DNA from: Prorocentrum cordatum
Taxonomy: Eukaryota > Sar > Dinophyceae > Prorocentrales > Prorocentraceae
Assembly: GCA_963575745.1 (NCBI GenBank)
Contig: CAUYUJ010019593.1
Coordinates: 755,937-786,159, forward strand
DNA: 30,223 nt
Reading direction: 5' to 3'
Under the pieces are notes generated by a model. The model was not told the origin of the DNA and searched no databases. It saw only the letters and a program-made list of their open reading frames with translations. A program made the translations under genes and the position numbers. Below, in pieces: positions 28,788-30,223 of the stretch. How positions within the stretch are numbered: the first letter of the stretch is position 1; every line of letters begins with the position of its first letter.

Positions 28788-28935
28788 GCAGCGACGAGCG
28801 AGGCAAAAGGCAAGGGGGAAGAGAGGGGCGGGAAGGAAGGAAGGAGACGCGCGAGCAGTGCTCTATTCAAAACGAGAATCCAACGCAGGAGGGTTGGGAA
28901 AAAGTGGTTCTCGCTGTAGCGCCGCGCATATCTTA
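28788..28935 (-). repeat. Right arm of the inverted repeat flanking satellites B and C
   Basis: Read on the minus strand: TTCCCAACCCTCCTGCGTTG, GATTCTCGTTTTGAATAGAG, CGCGTCTCCTTCCTTCCTTC, CCGCCCCTC, matching 25430-25550. Outside it the minus strand reads TGCGCGGCGCTACAGCGAGAACCAC, and the first 20 bases of that are the repeat D motif seen at 24847. Confidence 0.7.
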
Positions 28936-28946
28936 AACCACAATTT

Positions 28947-28964
28947 ACACACCCACACATACAA

Positions 28965-29019
<55 letters not shown>

Positions 29020-29282
29020 AACACACACTCACACATACACACAACACACACACACACGCACTCACGCACACATACACACACCCACGCACGCACGCACGCA
29101 CGCACGCACGCACATACACACATACACACACACACACACACGCACACGCAAACACACACACACACGCACACACACACACACATACACACACACGCACACG
29201 CAAACACACACACACACACACCCACACACACACGCACACACACGCACACACGCACACACACACATTCACACACACACACACC
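28947..29282 (+). repeat. Mixed (CA)n / (CACG)n microsatellite
   Basis: GCAC tetranucleotide runs at about 28966-29007 and 29083-29112 are interleaved with CA runs carrying CG, TA and CC interruptions. Confidence 0.95.
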
Positions 29283-29396
29283 TTAGTTGCCGAGGGTAGT
29301 TGCCTTAGGGATGGACCGAGGGTAGATCGAACGTGGCCAGGATACAAGGGTAGTTACCCTTAGGAAGGTTGCCTATCCTTACCATGAGGGTTGACT
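29283..29396 (+). repeat. GAGGGTAG/TACCCTT-type short repeats
   Basis: Variants of GAGGGTAGTTGCCTTAGG recur three times, including AAGGGTA-GT-TACCCTT, a perfect 7-bp inverted repeat at about 29346-29361. Confidence 0.5.
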
Positions 29397-29760
29397 GCAA
29401 ATCGGATCGGCGGAAATCGGCAGCCCAGTCGGGAGAAGTCGAACCGGCGGGAATCGGCAGGCCATTAAGGCGTCCATTCAGAAATCGGAGCCCAAATCGG
29501 AATCCGAAACAAAGGACAAAGTGGGACGAGGATGCGTACATCGGGAATCTCTGAAATCCAGCGGCTCTGGAGGACGTATCGGTCGCCGCGGCCTTCTCAG
29601 CGCGCTCCGGAACGGACTGATCCTCGTCCCAGTCCCGTCCAACCCCTGCCCTTACGTCGGGCGTGTCCCCCTACAGGGGGATTTTCGACGAAACTAAAAA
29701 ATACCCCCCAAAGTACTCCAAAATAGTCCAAAAATTGTATGGGGACTATTTTTCTAATAT
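29397..29760 (+). repeat. Composite dispersed element (ATCGG + J + K modules)
   Basis: Three modules found separately elsewhere lie end to end here: the ATCGGATCGGCG module (29397-29510; partner 10105-10215), module J (29530-29640; partner 11490-11605) and module K with CGTCGGGCGTGTCCCCCTAC and the later GGGGACTATTTTTC (29645-29755; partners 16282-16345 and inverted 21130-21190). It may be the most complete copy of one repeat family in the window. It has no coding capacity that I recognise. Confidence 0.6.
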
Positions 29761-29904
29761 GGTTTGACCTTTTTGGGGTGCATGTTTGGAGCATTCTTTT
29801 TTCCCCATATCCTAAGGATTGGGGTTCTTGTTATTACTCTGACGCCTCCCACGCGCGGACTCCTTCCTCCCGCTCGCGCCTCCCTCCTCCCAATGATAAT
29901 CACC

Positions 29905-30150
29905 AGATAAGACAAGACAAGATAAGATACTACAAGATAAGATAAGATAGCACAATAAATGATAAGGTAAGATACGATATATGACAAGGTAGGATAATAT
30001 ATAAGATAAGACAGCCTATGGAGTAATAAGATAAGACAAGACATGATGCGATAAGATGAGTTGATATAAGATAAGCTAAGACAAGATACGAGATTTCAAG
30101 ATAAGATAAGATAGGGGGTAATAAAGGTAAGATAAGATAGGACTCGATAA
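29905..30150 (+). repeat. (GATAA)n pentanucleotide microsatellite
   Basis: AGATAAGATAAG and AAGACAAGATA variants form a degenerate pentamer tract. Confidence 0.9.
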
Positions 30151-30215
30151 GATAAGATGAGACTCACTCTCACTCAGACTCACTCACAGTCACATTCACT
30201 CACACTCACACTCTC
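30150..30215 (+). repeat. (ACTC)n microsatellite
   Basis: GACTCACTCTCACTCAGACT, CACTCACAGTCACATTCACT and CACACTCACAC run to near the window end. Confidence 0.85.
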
Positions 30216-30223
30216 TCATGATC

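Noticed and set aside
25396-28919. Long frames across satellites B and C
   Set aside because: Same cause. In B the ~91-bp period also shifts the peptide every unit, so no consistent repeat protein is encoded.

Overview
The window looks like repeat-dominated intergenic DNA from a large eukaryotic nuclear genome. I see no intact gene, no bacterial-style operon, no tRNA or rRNA gene and no CRISPR array. The only recognisable protein-coding material is two decayed copies of a reverse transcriptase / RNase H retrotransposon, both on the minus strand (about 1-1780 and 13415-15305). Their C-terminal layout is an RT tail, then a C/H zinc-binding-like patch with an HRxW-type motif, then RNase H. This layout, the GC-rich but strongly patchwork composition and the mass of micro-, mini- and satellite repeats remind me most of a dinoflagellate genome such as Prorocentrum or Symbiodiniaceae. 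That assignment is inference from family resemblance, not a search result.

Layout. 1-1780: RT/RNase H pseudogene 1, carrying a 123-bp terminal-inverted-repeat element. 1785-2470: GGA microsatellite abutting its 5' end. 2475-4730: mostly unassigned, with a few coding-like scraps. 5160-7640: degenerate CCAAGAGGCC-type short repeats around a ~108-bp minisatellite (6305-7260). 7700-8160: GA repeats. 8160-9380: unassigned, with one hairpin and one coding-like scrap. 9381-9500: second copy of the TIR element. 10080-12950: a mosaic of dispersed repeats, GGA tracts and short tandem duplications. 13415-15305: RT/RNase H pseudogene 2, again abutting a GGA tract at its 5' end. 16360-21125: compound ATT/AGT microsatellites and two arrays of one ~90-bp satellite (A). 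21130-24600: GC-rich mosaic with more dispersed-repeat copies. 24600-28935: short repeat D in both orientations, then a ~91-bp satellite (B) and a ~102-bp satellite (C), the pair enclosed by a ~110-bp inverted repeat. 28947-30223: CA/CACG repeats, a composite dispersed element whose modules recur elsewhere in the window, and GATAA and ACTC microsatellites.

No set of genes here works together as a pathway. The biology is that of mobile and tandem DNA: retrotransposon decay, a probable small non-autonomous TIR element, satellite amplification with array-specific variants, and several short dispersed repeat families that recur two or three times within 30 kb. Long reading frames across the satellites and GGA tracts are treated as composition artefacts. 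All repeat relationships were found by eye, so boundaries are approximate.
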